This document shows positions 24,952 through 32,476 of a stretch of DNA of 64,000 nt, piece after piece. Under the pieces are notes generated by a model. That model saw nothing but the letters and a program-made list of their open reading frames with translations, searched no databases and was not told the DNA's origin. Source of the DNA: WRGT01 sp964450405 (GTDB taxonomy: Bacteria > Spirochaetota > UBA4802 > UBA5550). Within the stretch, counting starts at the first letter, position 1. Every line of letters starts with the position of its first letter. The position numbers and the translations under genes were made by a program. The stretch covers positions 1-64,000 of the forward strand of contig CAYVCQ010000012.1 in NCBI GenBank assembly GCA_964450405.1, given 5' to 3'.

Positions 24952-25931
24952 CAGTCAGCCATATTTGTGTTTTTAAATATTTCCGGATACACGGCGTTCA
25001 GATAATTTCCAAGTTCAGTTTTCATATCAGATCCTTTTTCTGCAGAGATGGTATCGCGTTCAAGAGATTGTTCAACTATGGCGGGAGGGATATACTTCTG
25101 AAAATATTCGGGAAAATATCGAGCAGCTTTCTTCCCCTCAAGTTTTAAAAGCCCGGTTCTTTTTAAAATAATCTTCTGTAATTGAGCAATCTTCTCCGGA
25201 AACTTTCGCGCAGTACTTTCATTCACTGCTATACCGGCGATAGGAAGAGAATCGGATGTGTCTGTCACCGAACAGAAAAGTTCCTCAACATTTGCCACAA
25301 CTTTAAGTTTGCTATTCTTTGTAAGCATCAGAGTAACAAGCGGTTCAGGTAGAATTGCAGTTTTTACTTTTCCCGAAGCAATAAGCAGCTCAAGCTCCCG
25401 TCCCTGATAAGGTTCGAGAATTAATTCAACTGATGTCTTTTCCATCACTCTCTGCATCAGAGCAAAAGCAGGTGAGCCGGGAGGAGCATAGGCAACTTTG
25501 CTGCTGGTGAGATCCCTCCATCCTGAAACATTTATTGATGATAAAATATAAAATTTATGAAACGATGTAAAAACAAGCATCTGCACAGGAGCACCCTTCA
25601 TCCTTGCAATTGCAAAACCCTCAGTATGACCTATCCAGAGATCTCCTTTGCCGGCCATTACATTTGACAGCAGATCATCGGGGTTCTTCCATAAATGAAT
25701 TCTGAAATTAAAAAGAGTTTTAAGATCTCCTTCGCGTATCGCTGCAAATAAAGCCAACTGGGGAGTTGTAGCACCTCCGGATGTATAAATATCCAGCGTT
25801 GGAAGTTCGGGATTGCTCCCCTCGTAAAAAACTGAATCTGCATCACCACGGAATGCCACTATTCCGCCCCATACAGAAAGGACTGCAAGAACCATTGATA
25901 TAATTACCGCCGCGATGTTTTTCTTTTTCAT
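24927..25931 (-). CDS. NitT/TauT-type ABC transporter substrate-binding protein
   Basis: A 334-residue exported binding protein (NMT1/THI5-like fold). The N-terminal helix (IAAVIISMVLAVLSVWGGIVAF) acts as an uncleaved anchor or signal; there is no lipobox Cys. Family features: TSGGATTPQLALFAAIREG, GKGDLWIGHTEGFAIARMKGAPVQMLVFTSFHKF and SSKVAYAPPGSPAFALMQRVMEK. Relatives bind nitrate, sulfonates, thiamine precursors or riboflavin; nothing here fixes the ligand. GAGGCAGAG precedes the ATG. First gene of the three-gene operon. Confidence 0.9.
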   Translation of the reverse strand: MKKKNIAAVIISMVLAVLSVWGGIVAFRGDADSVFYEGSNPELPTLDIYTSGGATTPQLALFAAIREGDLKTLFNFRIHLWKNPDDLLSNVMAGKGDLWIGHTEGFAIARMKGAPVQMLVFTSFHKFYILSSINVSGWRDLTSSKVAYAPPGSPAFALMQRVMEKTSVELILEPYQGRELELLIASGKVKTAILPEPLVTLMLTKNSKLKVVANVEELFCSVTDTSDSLPIAGIAVNESTARKFPEKIAQLQKIILKRTGLLKLEGKKAARYFPEYFQKYIPPAIVEQSLERDTISAEKGSDMKTELGNYLNAVYPEIFKNTNMADWCGTFLWQ

Positions 25932-26030
25932 CTCTGCCTCAGAATATTATCGAATAACCGCATTTAACTGATCTTCCGGGTTCATTAAAAATATAACCGT
26001 TTTTTTCCATTGCAAGATTGTAATTTAGAT

Positions 26031-26891
26031 CTATTTACATTTAATAAGTGATAAAACCGCTTCCAGATTATCTCTATCGGACCTGACCTCGTCATCCGGT
26101 GTTTCAAGAATAAAATCAATACCGCTGAATCTTTCGTCGTTTAGAAAAAAAGAAATTCCATCGCTCCCTATAAGGCCCAAACCAATATGCTCATGTCTGT
26201 CCACTTTAGAACCGCACCCTTTTTTTGAATCGTTAAGATGAAAAAGTTTTAACTTCTCAATACCTATGGTCCGATGAAATTCATCTATTGTTTCAATATA
26301 TCCGGCTTCCGTTGAGATATCATAACCTGCCGCAAAGATATGACATGTATCAAGGCATACTCCCAATCTTTGAGGATACCTACTTGCAGCGATTATATCC
26401 CTTATATGTTCAAACCTGTGACCCACCGATGAGCCCTGACCGGCCGTTGTTTCAAGAAGTATTTCCACCGGACTTTCATTCTTTGAAAGAACTTCATCGA
26501 GATTACGGACAATAGTTTTTATACCCTCATCTATTCCTTTATCTTTATGATTTCCCGGATGCAGCACAAGATATTTTATACCAAGTTTTTCCGCCCTGTC
26601 CATTTCATCTGCAAGGAGTATCATCGACTTTTCCAGATTCTCCCCATCTCCCGCAAGGTTAATAAGATAACCGGTATGAGCTGAAATTGTAATATCCGGG
26701 TTCTTTTCCCATCTATCTTTAAATGTTCTAATATCTTTTTCAGACAGCGGCGGAGCAGTCCATCTGTTGGAATTTTTTAAAAATATTTGAAAAGCATTTA
26801 TTCCGAGAACTGATGCCCTTTCTATTGCCTGATCTAAACCCCCGGCAACTGATAAATGAAATCCTATTTTCTTATTTATTTTATTTATCAT
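26031..26891 (-). CDS. nfo: endonuclease IV (AP endonuclease)
   Basis: Nfo, 286 residues, full length. It cleaves 5' of abasic sites in base-excision repair using three metal ions. Metal-site motifs are all present: SAHTGYLINLA, LVLHPGNHKDKG, EILLETTAGQGSSVG, GVCLDTCHIFAAGYD, LFHLNDSKKGCGSKVDRHEHIGLGLIG and FILETP. The upstream DUF167 gene ends five bases before this ATG, so the two are co-transcribed. The N-terminus MINKINKKIGFHLSVAGGL matches the family start. Confidence 0.97.
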   Translation of the reverse strand: MINKINKKIGFHLSVAGGLDQAIERASVLGINAFQIFLKNSNRWTAPPLSEKDIRTFKDRWEKNPDITISAHTGYLINLAGDGENLEKSMILLADEMDRAEKLGIKYLVLHPGNHKDKGIDEGIKTIVRNLDEVLSKNESPVEILLETTAGQGSSVGHRFEHIRDIIAASRYPQRLGVCLDTCHIFAAGYDISTEAGYIETIDEFHRTIGIEKLKLFHLNDSKKGCGSKVDRHEHIGLGLIGSDGISFFLNDERFSGIDFILETPDDEVRSDRDNLEAVLSLIKCK

Positions 26892-26896
26892 TATCT

Positions 26897-27172
26897 TTAA
26901 TTTTCACCCTTTAGTTTTGCCATCACCCCGGCGAGATTCATTCCAGAAACAGAAATTTTTTTATTCCTTCCGTGATCTCCCTTCTCTATAACAATATTAG
27001 ACTTTGCAATTTTCAATTTTTTTGAGAGAATTGCTATACACTCTTCGTTTGCCTTCCCGTCAACAGGGGGAGAGTTAAGATAAACCTTAATCTTTCCTGT
27101 GGTATCAATTATCACTTCACTTCGGGAGGATTTTGGAGATACTGTTATATCAAATACCGCTCTGTTTTCCAT
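26897..27172 (-). CDS. DUF167 (YggU/UPF0235) family protein
   Basis: A 91-residue protein with the DUF167 signature: FDITVSPKSSRSEV, then KVYLNSPPVDGKANEECIAILSKKLKI and IVIEKGDHGRNKKISVSG. The family is widespread and its role is unknown, although nucleic-acid-related functions have been suggested from structure. Ribosome binding site is not obvious. It is followed after five bases by nfo, suggesting a common transcript. Confidence 0.9.
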   Translation of the reverse strand: MENRAVFDITVSPKSSRSEVIIDTTGKIKVYLNSPPVDGKANEECIAILSKKLKIAKSNIVIEKGDHGRNKKISVSGMNLAGVMAKLKGEN

Positions 27173-27326
27173 CCGATAATAGTGAAGATTAACCTATAAA
27201 TTTCCAGAATAAAAATCTTTAAAAAATAAAAATCTCCATTTCCACCGTCACCGAAACTGACGGGGAATTTTAAAATAAATTAATTAAAAAAAAATCATAT
27301 AAAACACTTTTTTTTCGCTTCAGCAT

Positions 27327-27355
27327 TTGACTATTTAATAAAAATCTTATATATT
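27327..27355 (+). promoter_or_regulatory. sigma70-type promoter of the 47-residue peptide gene
   Basis: TTGACT (27327-27332) and TATATT (27350-27355) are exactly 17 bases apart, 31 bases upstream of the ATG at 27387. Confidence 0.8.
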
Positions 27356-27386
27356 GTACTTATAAGTTTGAAAAGGGGTATTTGCC

Positions 27387-27530
27387 ATGAACGATAAAAT
27401 TAAAACAATAGAACCTTCAGAATCAGATAAAATACAGGGTAATGTAGAATTAGATAAATGTGTAACAGCACCTCATCCGGAAATGATTAGAAACACAAAC
27501 CCGGATGAACCGTGCGATGACGATAGATAA
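27387..27530 (+). CDS. 47-residue acidic peptide, unknown function
   Basis: A small gene easily missed because of its length. It starts ATG at 27387 after AAGGGG (nine-base spacing) and ends TAA at 27530. The peptide begins MNDKIKTIEPSESDK and ends NPDEPCDDDR; it is acidic, has two Cys (about residues 25 and 43) and no signal peptide or membrane helix. A near-consensus promoter lies upstream and a strong terminator downstream, so it forms a complete single-gene unit. The leader-plus-Cys layout recalls small regulatory, metal-binding or ribosomally made precursor peptides, but no maturation gene is adjacent and no family is recognised. Confidence 0.7.
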   Translation: MNDKIKTIEPSESDKIQGNVELDKCVTAPHPEMIRNTNPDEPCDDDR

Positions 27531-27578
27531 TAAGCTATTTAAAACTTCTTAGTCGTAAAACCTCCTTAATTGAAAGTC

Positions 27579-27608
27579 GGGCCGTCTGAATAAGACGGCC
27601 CTTTTTTT
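27579..27608 (+). terminator. strong rho-independent terminator
   Basis: GGGCCGTCT (27579-27587) pairs with AGACGGCCC (27593-27601) around GAATA and is followed by seven T residues. It closes the unit of the 47-residue peptide gene. Confidence 0.92.
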
Positions 27609-27766
27609 CGCTAAATCTGCTTATAATTACACGATACAAAATTGCAATTCCAGTTTTGCTTATGCTTCGCGGAGTGCTACAAAAATTATTGACATGCCGT
27701 GGTAATTTCAAATAACGTAAAAAACAGATTTCAGCGACATTTATTTCAGAAAAAAGAGAGTATAGA

Positions 27767-28381
27767 ATGGAAATATTTACACTTCCCAACGGGCCGTTTA
27801 TGGTTAATTCGTATCTTATAGTTAACGGAAAAAAAGGAATCTTTCTCGACCCGGGTGCAGGGATAAAACCTCTGATAGTAAAAGCTGAATCTGAAAAAAT
27901 TGAGATTGAAGCAATAATTGCCACTCATGGGCACATTGATCATATAGATGGTGTAAACAAAGTAAAACAGAAATTCAATGTGCAGTTCTATGCAAATAAT
28001 CTGGATATGGAACTGATCGAAACTGTTCAGATGCAGGCTAGAATGTTTGGTGTACCCGATCCCGGACAGGTGATACCTGATAGAAATCTTCCTTCAATGG
28101 GCGAAATTCAGCTCGCAGGTCTTACCCTGGAATTGTTCCATACACCCGGTCATTCTAAAGGTTCAGTATCAATAAGAATCGGTGATGTTTTATTTTCAGG
28201 AGATACGTTGTTTAATTTTTCAATAGGCAGAACTGATCTTCCGGGAGGAAGTTACGAAGAGTTAATCTCATCAATAAGAAATCAGATATTTACTCTTCCC
28301 GATGAAACTCGTGTTCTTTCAGGGCATGGACCGGAAACCACTGTGGGTAAAGAAAAGAAAATGAATCCTTTTCTTTCTTAA
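27767..28381 (+). CDS. MBL-fold hydrolase (glyoxalase II-like)
   Basis: A 204-residue metallo-beta-lactamase-fold enzyme. The metal-binding motif THGHIDH is at residues 53-59; LFHTPGHSKGSV provides the third His and FSGDTLF the bridging Asp; LSGHGPETTVGKEK gives the last His. This set is typical of the YcbL/GloB-like group that hydrolyses thioesters such as S-lactoylglutathione, though the substrate is not determined. TTGACA at 27689 may be its -35 box but no good -10 is seen. GAAAAAAGAGAG precedes the ATG. Confidence 0.92.
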   Translation: MEIFTLPNGPFMVNSYLIVNGKKGIFLDPGAGIKPLIVKAESEKIEIEAIIATHGHIDHIDGVNKVKQKFNVQFYANNLDMELIETVQMQARMFGVPDPGQVIPDRNLPSMGEIQLAGLTLELFHTPGHSKGSVSIRIGDVLFSGDTLFNFSIGRTDLPGGSYEELISSIRNQIFTLPDETRVLSGHGPETTVGKEKKMNPFLS

Positions 28382-28416
28382 AGGGACTGTCTAAAAAGTA
28401 TGCATTTTAAGCTTTT

Positions 28417-28598
28417 GTTATTCCAGTGTTGCAGTTTCAATTCCTGGAGCAAACACGAAGTTTGCCTGCTAGCAAGTAACACGATGTTACAAAAAAGCTG
28501 GCCGAATACCGGCGACCGTAGGAAGATCTTCGATAATCGCATTATTAAATCAAGCCGTATGAGATACCGGCATTACGTTACACTGCAGCCGGTATGAC
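28417..28598. repeat. larger, diverged copy of the GTCATTCCGG element
   Basis: Starts GTTATTCCAGTGTTGCAGTTTC and ends GAGATACCGGCATTACG...GCCGGTATGAC, matching the two arms of the element at 12919-13079 in the same orientation. About 100 extra bases lie between the arms, including GTAAC-ACGAT-GTTAC. No ORF. It lies between convergent genes. Confidence 0.55.
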
Positions 28599-28642
28599 AG
28601 TGAGTAAACTTTTTGCCGGCTCCATCATAAATGTTTTATTTT

Positions 28643-28972
28643 TTAAAAACCCAAAATTGCTTCATCTACAGAGTTAAATAGTTTTATTACAGATGTGACT
28701 TTAGTCAGTTCTAGAACTTTTTTTACATCTTCATTTGGACATGCCAGTCGCAGCTGCGACTTTAAAATCTGATTAATGTTAAGAAAAATTCCGATTCCGG
28801 TACTGGTAATTAATTTAACGTTTGAAAGATCAAGAACCATTTTTTTTATCCCTTTCTCAACTATTGCCTGCTGTATTTTTTCTTTCAGATCAGGAACATC
28901 AAGGGTATGCACCTCCCGCATTACAACCTTAATAATGCAGAGTCCATTCTCTTTTTCCTCAAGGTGTATCAT
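28643..28972 (-). CDS. STAS-domain anti-sigma factor antagonist-like protein
   Basis: A 109-residue single STAS domain. The phosphorylation loop VLDLSNVKLITSTGIGIFL includes the conserved Ser57 that partner kinases phosphorylate in SpoIIAA/RsbV-type switches. The start at 28972 has GAGAGGG upstream; an in-frame TTG further up is less likely. No anti-sigma kinase or SpoIIE phosphatase is adjacent, so its partner is elsewhere. The single Cys12 is not a family feature. Confidence 0.88.
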   Translation of the reverse strand: MIHLEEKENGLCIIKVVMREVHTLDVPDLKEKIQQAIVEKGIKKMVLDLSNVKLITSTGIGIFLNINQILKSQLRLACPNEDVKKVLELTKVTSVIKLFNSVDEAILGF

Positions 28973-29289
28973 ATTAATCCCTCTCAACGATTATATTACA
29001 TAAATAAATAATACACATACTCTTTACCAAGGAGTCAACAAAATTTTACTGTTTCTTCTTTAAACACAGTTATTCGTAAAAAAAGCTATTATACATTACA
29101 CTTAATTATGTGAAGGAAAAATTGAAACCTTGCTAATAATTAAAATTATACTGCAATGAAACAGTTTACACAAACATTCAGCAGATGAATTCTGCAGTCA
29201 CTTTTTGCTTTAGCCAATATTATAGGCTTGACGAAAAAGCAATAATTCATAGTATTAACTTAAATTAAAATGATGACGAAAAATTCAAA
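28973..29289. other. divergent intergenic region
   Basis: About 317 AT-rich bases between the STAS gene and the EIIA gene. It holds the promoter at 29228-29255; nothing else is recognisable. Confidence 0.5.
29228..29255 (+). promoter_or_regulatory. sigma70-type promoter of the EIIA-ruvB operon
   Basis: TTGACG (29228-29233) and TAGTAT (29250-29255) are 16 bases apart, 34 bases before the ATG at 29290. Confidence 0.6.
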
Positions 29290-29754
29290 ATGAGCCTGCT
29301 GGAAAATTTAAAAAAGAACAATATATTGGTCAACCCCAATGCGAAAAACAGGTGGGAAATTATTTCAGAGATGGTCGAGCTGGCTGTCAAGAATAAGGAA
29401 ATTTCCCAGGAAGACTCTGAAACTGTTAAAAATTCCCTCATAGAAAGAGAAAAATCTATGAGTACCGGTATCGGCAATGGTGTTGCAATTCCTCACTGCT
29501 CAACCTCCAAGGTTAGCAGTGTAATTACTGTTATGGCTTTAACTCACAAAGGATTAAACTTTGATGCCATTGATAATGAGCCTGTAAAAATAGTAATCCT
29601 TCTCATTGTTCCAAAAGATAAACTTACACTGCATATAAAAACTCTGGCGAATATCGCGAAAATGATGTGCGATGCAGAACTACGTGAAAAACTGCTGGAA
29701 CTTAAAACTCCGGATTCAATTATTAAAACTCTTAAAAACTACACCTCAGCATAA
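29290..29754 (+). CDS. PTS EIIA-2 / PtsN-like phosphocarrier
   Basis: A 154-residue EIIA domain of the fructose/nitrogen type. The phosphorylated His is His69 in STGIGNGVAIPHCS; downstream ILLIVPKDKLTLHIKTLANIAKM matches the family. No EIIB/EIIC sugar permease is adjacent, so a regulatory PTS-Ntr role is more likely than sugar uptake. The gene ends one base before ruvB, implying a single transcript. The ribosome binding site is poor. Confidence 0.9.
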   Translation: MSLLENLKKNNILVNPNAKNRWEIISEMVELAVKNKEISQEDSETVKNSLIEREKSMSTGIGNGVAIPHCSTSKVSSVITVMALTHKGLNFDAIDNEPVKIVILLIVPKDKLTLHIKTLANIAKMMCDAELREKLLELKTPDSIIKTLKNYTSA

Positions 29755-29755
29755 A

Positions 29756-30808
29756 ATGGACCAGATCTCCAGAATATTAGACTCAAATAAAACTCCTGAA
29801 GAAGATTCAGATCACGAATTATCTCTCCGTCCGGCGCGTCTTGAAGAATTCATCGGTCAAAAAAAAATAACCGATAACCTTAAAGTCTTTATCGAATCTG
29901 CAAAACTTAGAAAAAAATCTCTTGATCATATATTACTTTCAGGCCCACCGGGTCTTGGGAAAACAACCCTTGCATTTATCATCGCACAGGAACTCGGTGT
30001 AAACCTCAAAGCAACTTCAGCTCCGATTATCGACAAGGCAGGAGATCTCGCATCTATTCTGACCGGACTGGAAGAGCATGATGTGCTCTTCATTGACGAG
30101 ATACATAGACTCTCGCCGGCTATTGAGGAAATTCTTTATCCCGCCATGGAGGACCGCTCGATTGACATTATCATCGGTCAGGGGATCGGAGCCAAGAGTA
30201 TAAAGCTCAACCTCGCGTCATTTACTCTTGTTGGAGCAACAACACGAACCGGACTCCTAACCGCTGCACTTCGTGACAGATTCGGCATCCCGCTAAGATT
30301 AAATTACTACGAGCCGGAAGATCTGAAAAAAATAGCAACACGGACTGCAGGAATCATAGGAATAGAGATGGACGATGATGCCGCACTTGAAATTGCAAAG
30401 AGATCAAGAAGAACTCCACGGATAGTAAACAGACTCGTACGGCGTGTGGCGGATTTCACAACTGTAATGAAACATGAAAGAATAGATCTTCAAACTACAA
30501 AGTATTCCCTTAAACGTCTCGACATCGATGAACTTGGCCTTGATGAGATGGATAGAAGAATACTCGCAGCAATAATTGAAAAATATAACGGCGGACCTGT
30601 CGGCTTAAAAACAATCGCCATCTCAGTAGGCGAGGAGACCGATACTCTTGAAGACTATTACGAACCATTTCTGGTACAGATTGGACTTCTGAAGAGAACT
30701 CCCAGAGGAAGAATGGTAACAGCCCACGCATATAAACATCTTGGAATTGAACTTACACGAATGGCTGAAGACAATCAACAGATATTATTTGATGAAGACA
30801 CTAACTGA
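29756..30808 (+). CDS. ruvB: Holliday junction branch-migration helicase RuvB
   Basis: A 350-residue AAA+ motor that, with RuvA, drives Holliday junction branch migration during recombination and repair. Walker A GPPGLGKT (about residues 63-70), Walker B LFIDEIHRL, sensor 1 LVGATTRTGLL, sensor 2 RSRRTPRIVNRLVRRVAD and the C-terminal winged helix (GGPVGLKTIAISVGEE, RTPRGRMVTAHAYKHLG) are all present. ATG at 29756 is chosen because it follows the EIIA stop by one base and yields the canonical N-terminus ending LSLRPARLEEFIGQ. ruvA and ruvC are not in the window. The 3' end overlaps the convergent yjbQ gene by eight bases. Confidence 0.97.
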   Translation: MDQISRILDSNKTPEEDSDHELSLRPARLEEFIGQKKITDNLKVFIESAKLRKKSLDHILLSGPPGLGKTTLAFIIAQELGVNLKATSAPIIDKAGDLASILTGLEEHDVLFIDEIHRLSPAIEEILYPAMEDRSIDIIIGQGIGAKSIKLNLASFTLVGATTRTGLLTAALRDRFGIPLRLNYYEPEDLKKIATRTAGIIGIEMDDDAALEIAKRSRRTPRIVNRLVRRVADFTTVMKHERIDLQTTKYSLKRLDIDELGLDEMDRRILAAIIEKYNGGPVGLKTIAISVGEETDTLEDYYEPFLVQIGLLKRTPRGRMVTAHAYKHLGIELTRMAEDNQQILFDEDTN

Positions 30809-31190
30809 TCGAAACAAAAACTTTTCTATTCCGCGGACCGTCAAACTCGCAGAGATATATCCCCTGCCATGTACCTAGCTGAAGTTTTCCATTCTCAATT
30901 ATTACAGTTTCAGACACACCGACAAGCGATGATTTAATATGTGCAGCAGAATTACCTTCACCATGAAGATAATGTACATTCTCAAGATTCAAGGATTTCA
31001 GACCTGCGAGTATATCCCTTTTTACAGCGGGATCCGCATTTTCATTTATAGTTACAGCTGCTGTAGTGTGAGGGGTATAGATAAAGCATAACCCCTCACT
31101 TACATTCGATTCGCGTACAGCGGCTTGAACCTGAGCAGTGATATCAATAAGTTCTTCGGATGATACCGACTTAACAGGAAAAGTTTTCAT
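30801..31190 (-). CDS. yjbQ: YjbQ family (UPF0047) protein
   Basis: A 129-residue protein of the YjbQ family, described as having weak thiamine-phosphate synthase activity in E. coli; the physiological role is unsettled. Conserved segments: GLCFIYTPHTTAAVTINENADPAVKRDI, YLHGEGNSAAHIKSSLVG, and LGTWQGIYLCEFDGPRNRKV. The upstream MORN gene ends 11 bases before this start on the same strand, so co-transcription is likely. Confidence 0.93.
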   Translation of the reverse strand: MKTFPVKSVSSEELIDITAQVQAAVRESNVSEGLCFIYTPHTTAAVTINENADPAVKRDILAGLKSLNLENVHYLHGEGNSAAHIKSSLVGVSETVIIENGKLQLGTWQGIYLCEFDGPRNRKVFVSIS

Positions 31191-31201
31191 TAAATGATCT
31201 T

Positions 31202-32206
31202 CTACTTTTCCTGAAACTTTCCCTGAACAAATTTTCCTTTTCTATCCTCACTGCCGTCAGGTCTGTAGATTGCACCATTCCCGTGAGGTAAACCATCTTT
31301 AAAATCGCCCACATATTTTATATTATTCGCCTGTGTAAGCGTACCTTTACCGTCATATTTTCCTTTCTTGAAATTTCCTTCATACACCGCGCCCTTTATT
31401 GTTGTATGCTTTCCTTTACCATCAAGTATATCATTAACAAAGTTCCCTTCAAAAATTTCACCATTGGTAAATGTTACTTTACCCTTTCCATTTAACTTTC
31501 CGTTTTTAAAATTTCCCACATACTGGTTGGCATTCTGATCAACAAAAGAACCTTCACCGCTCATTGTACTGTTGACGAAATTCCCCTCATATTTGGAACC
31601 ATTTTTAAAAACAACGCTTCCTTTTCCGTTGAGTTTACCATTAGTGAATGTTCCTTTATAGATATCTCCACCTGCATCAGTAAACATTCCGCTGCCGGTT
31701 GGCTTACCCTTTACAAATGTTCCGGTAAATGTCGCTCCGGTGGAATATTTATACTCACCCTCTCCATTAAAAAAATCATTTTCAAACATGCCTGTATATT
31801 TTTCCCCGGAGGTAAAAACAAACTCTCCCATGCCCTGCTTCTTTCCCTTTACAAAATCTCCTGTAAACCTGTCTCCGGTTTTTGAAACAACGGTACCTTT
31901 TCCATTGAGAAGATTTTCAGAATAATTTCCCTCGGCCACTTCTCCGGTTTTATAAGTTACTTTACCATTTCCATTCAGCTTTCCGTCGTTAAACTCCCCT
32001 TCGTACCGGTCACCTTTTTTATCTGTATATACGCCCTTTCCGGTCATCTTGCCGTCTTTAAATTCACCCTCGTAAACCGCCGCATTACTATATGCAAACT
32101 TACCCTTACCATTCTGACAATCTCCATCCATACACTCTGCGTAAAGATTTACTCCTGCGAACAAAACTAATACTGAACACATTAAAAAATTTCTTAATTG
32201 AATCAT
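31202..32206 (-). CDS. exported protein with twelve tandem 23-residue MORN repeats
   Basis: A 334-residue protein: signal peptide (MIQLRNFLMCSVLVLFAGVNLYA), then CMDGDCQNGKGKFAYSN, then twelve MORN repeats each exactly 23 residues with no gaps (pattern YxGxFxxGKxNGKGxxxxxxGxx), and a half repeat at the end. Tandem MORN repeats form a long twisted beta sheet that binds lipids or proteins, so this is a likely envelope scaffold. The ATG at 32206 has AGGAG six bases upstream; an in-frame TTG at 32224 is not used. Its opening motif matches the MORN lipoprotein at 22778. yjbQ follows after 11 bases. Confidence 0.9.
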   Translation of the reverse strand: MIQLRNFLMCSVLVLFAGVNLYAECMDGDCQNGKGKFAYSNAAVYEGEFKDGKMTGKGVYTDKKGDRYEGEFNDGKLNGNGKVTYKTGEVAEGNYSENLLNGKGTVVSKTGDRFTGDFVKGKKQGMGEFVFTSGEKYTGMFENDFFNGEGEYKYSTGATFTGTFVKGKPTGSGMFTDAGGDIYKGTFTNGKLNGKGSVVFKNGSKYEGNFVNSTMSGEGSFVDQNANQYVGNFKNGKLNGKGKVTFTNGEIFEGNFVNDILDGKGKHTTIKGAVYEGNFKKGKYDGKGTLTQANNIKYVGDFKDGLPHGNGAIYRPDGSEDRKGKFVQGKFQEK

Positions 32207-32263
32207 ATAATTCTCCTTTTTCAATTTTTTTCTATTTGAAAATACATACTGCAGTAATTTTAA

Positions 32264-32426
32264 AACAGTTTATGGAATAATCAGTACTTTGTCATTCCGG
32301 CTGAAGCGACAGCGTAATGCCGGCATCTCATAGTTAAAATATTATTTGCGAGATTCCGGTGTTTGCTTGAATTGATGCTGCAAAACCGGAATGACAGAAA
32401 TTTTACTAACTCAATCGTGAACTGTT
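32264..32426. repeat. MITE-like element, inverted copy of 12919-13079
   Basis: Outer ends AACAGTTTATGGAATAAT and ACTCAATCGTGAACTGTT; inner ends GTCATTCCGG (32293) and CCGGAATGAC (near 32394). The arms match the element at 12919-13079 in reverse orientation, for example ATTGATGCTGCAAAACCGG. About 163 bases, no ORF. Confidence 0.75.
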
Positions 32427-32476
32427 ATAAATTACCTAATTGTAATTATTATAATATATATATAAATTAAAACTTT

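Noticed and set aside
27535..27924. 129-codon minus-strand frame over the MBL hydrolase gene
   Set aside because: Half of it is antisense to the clearly real hydrolase and the other half runs through the terminator and non-coding DNA.
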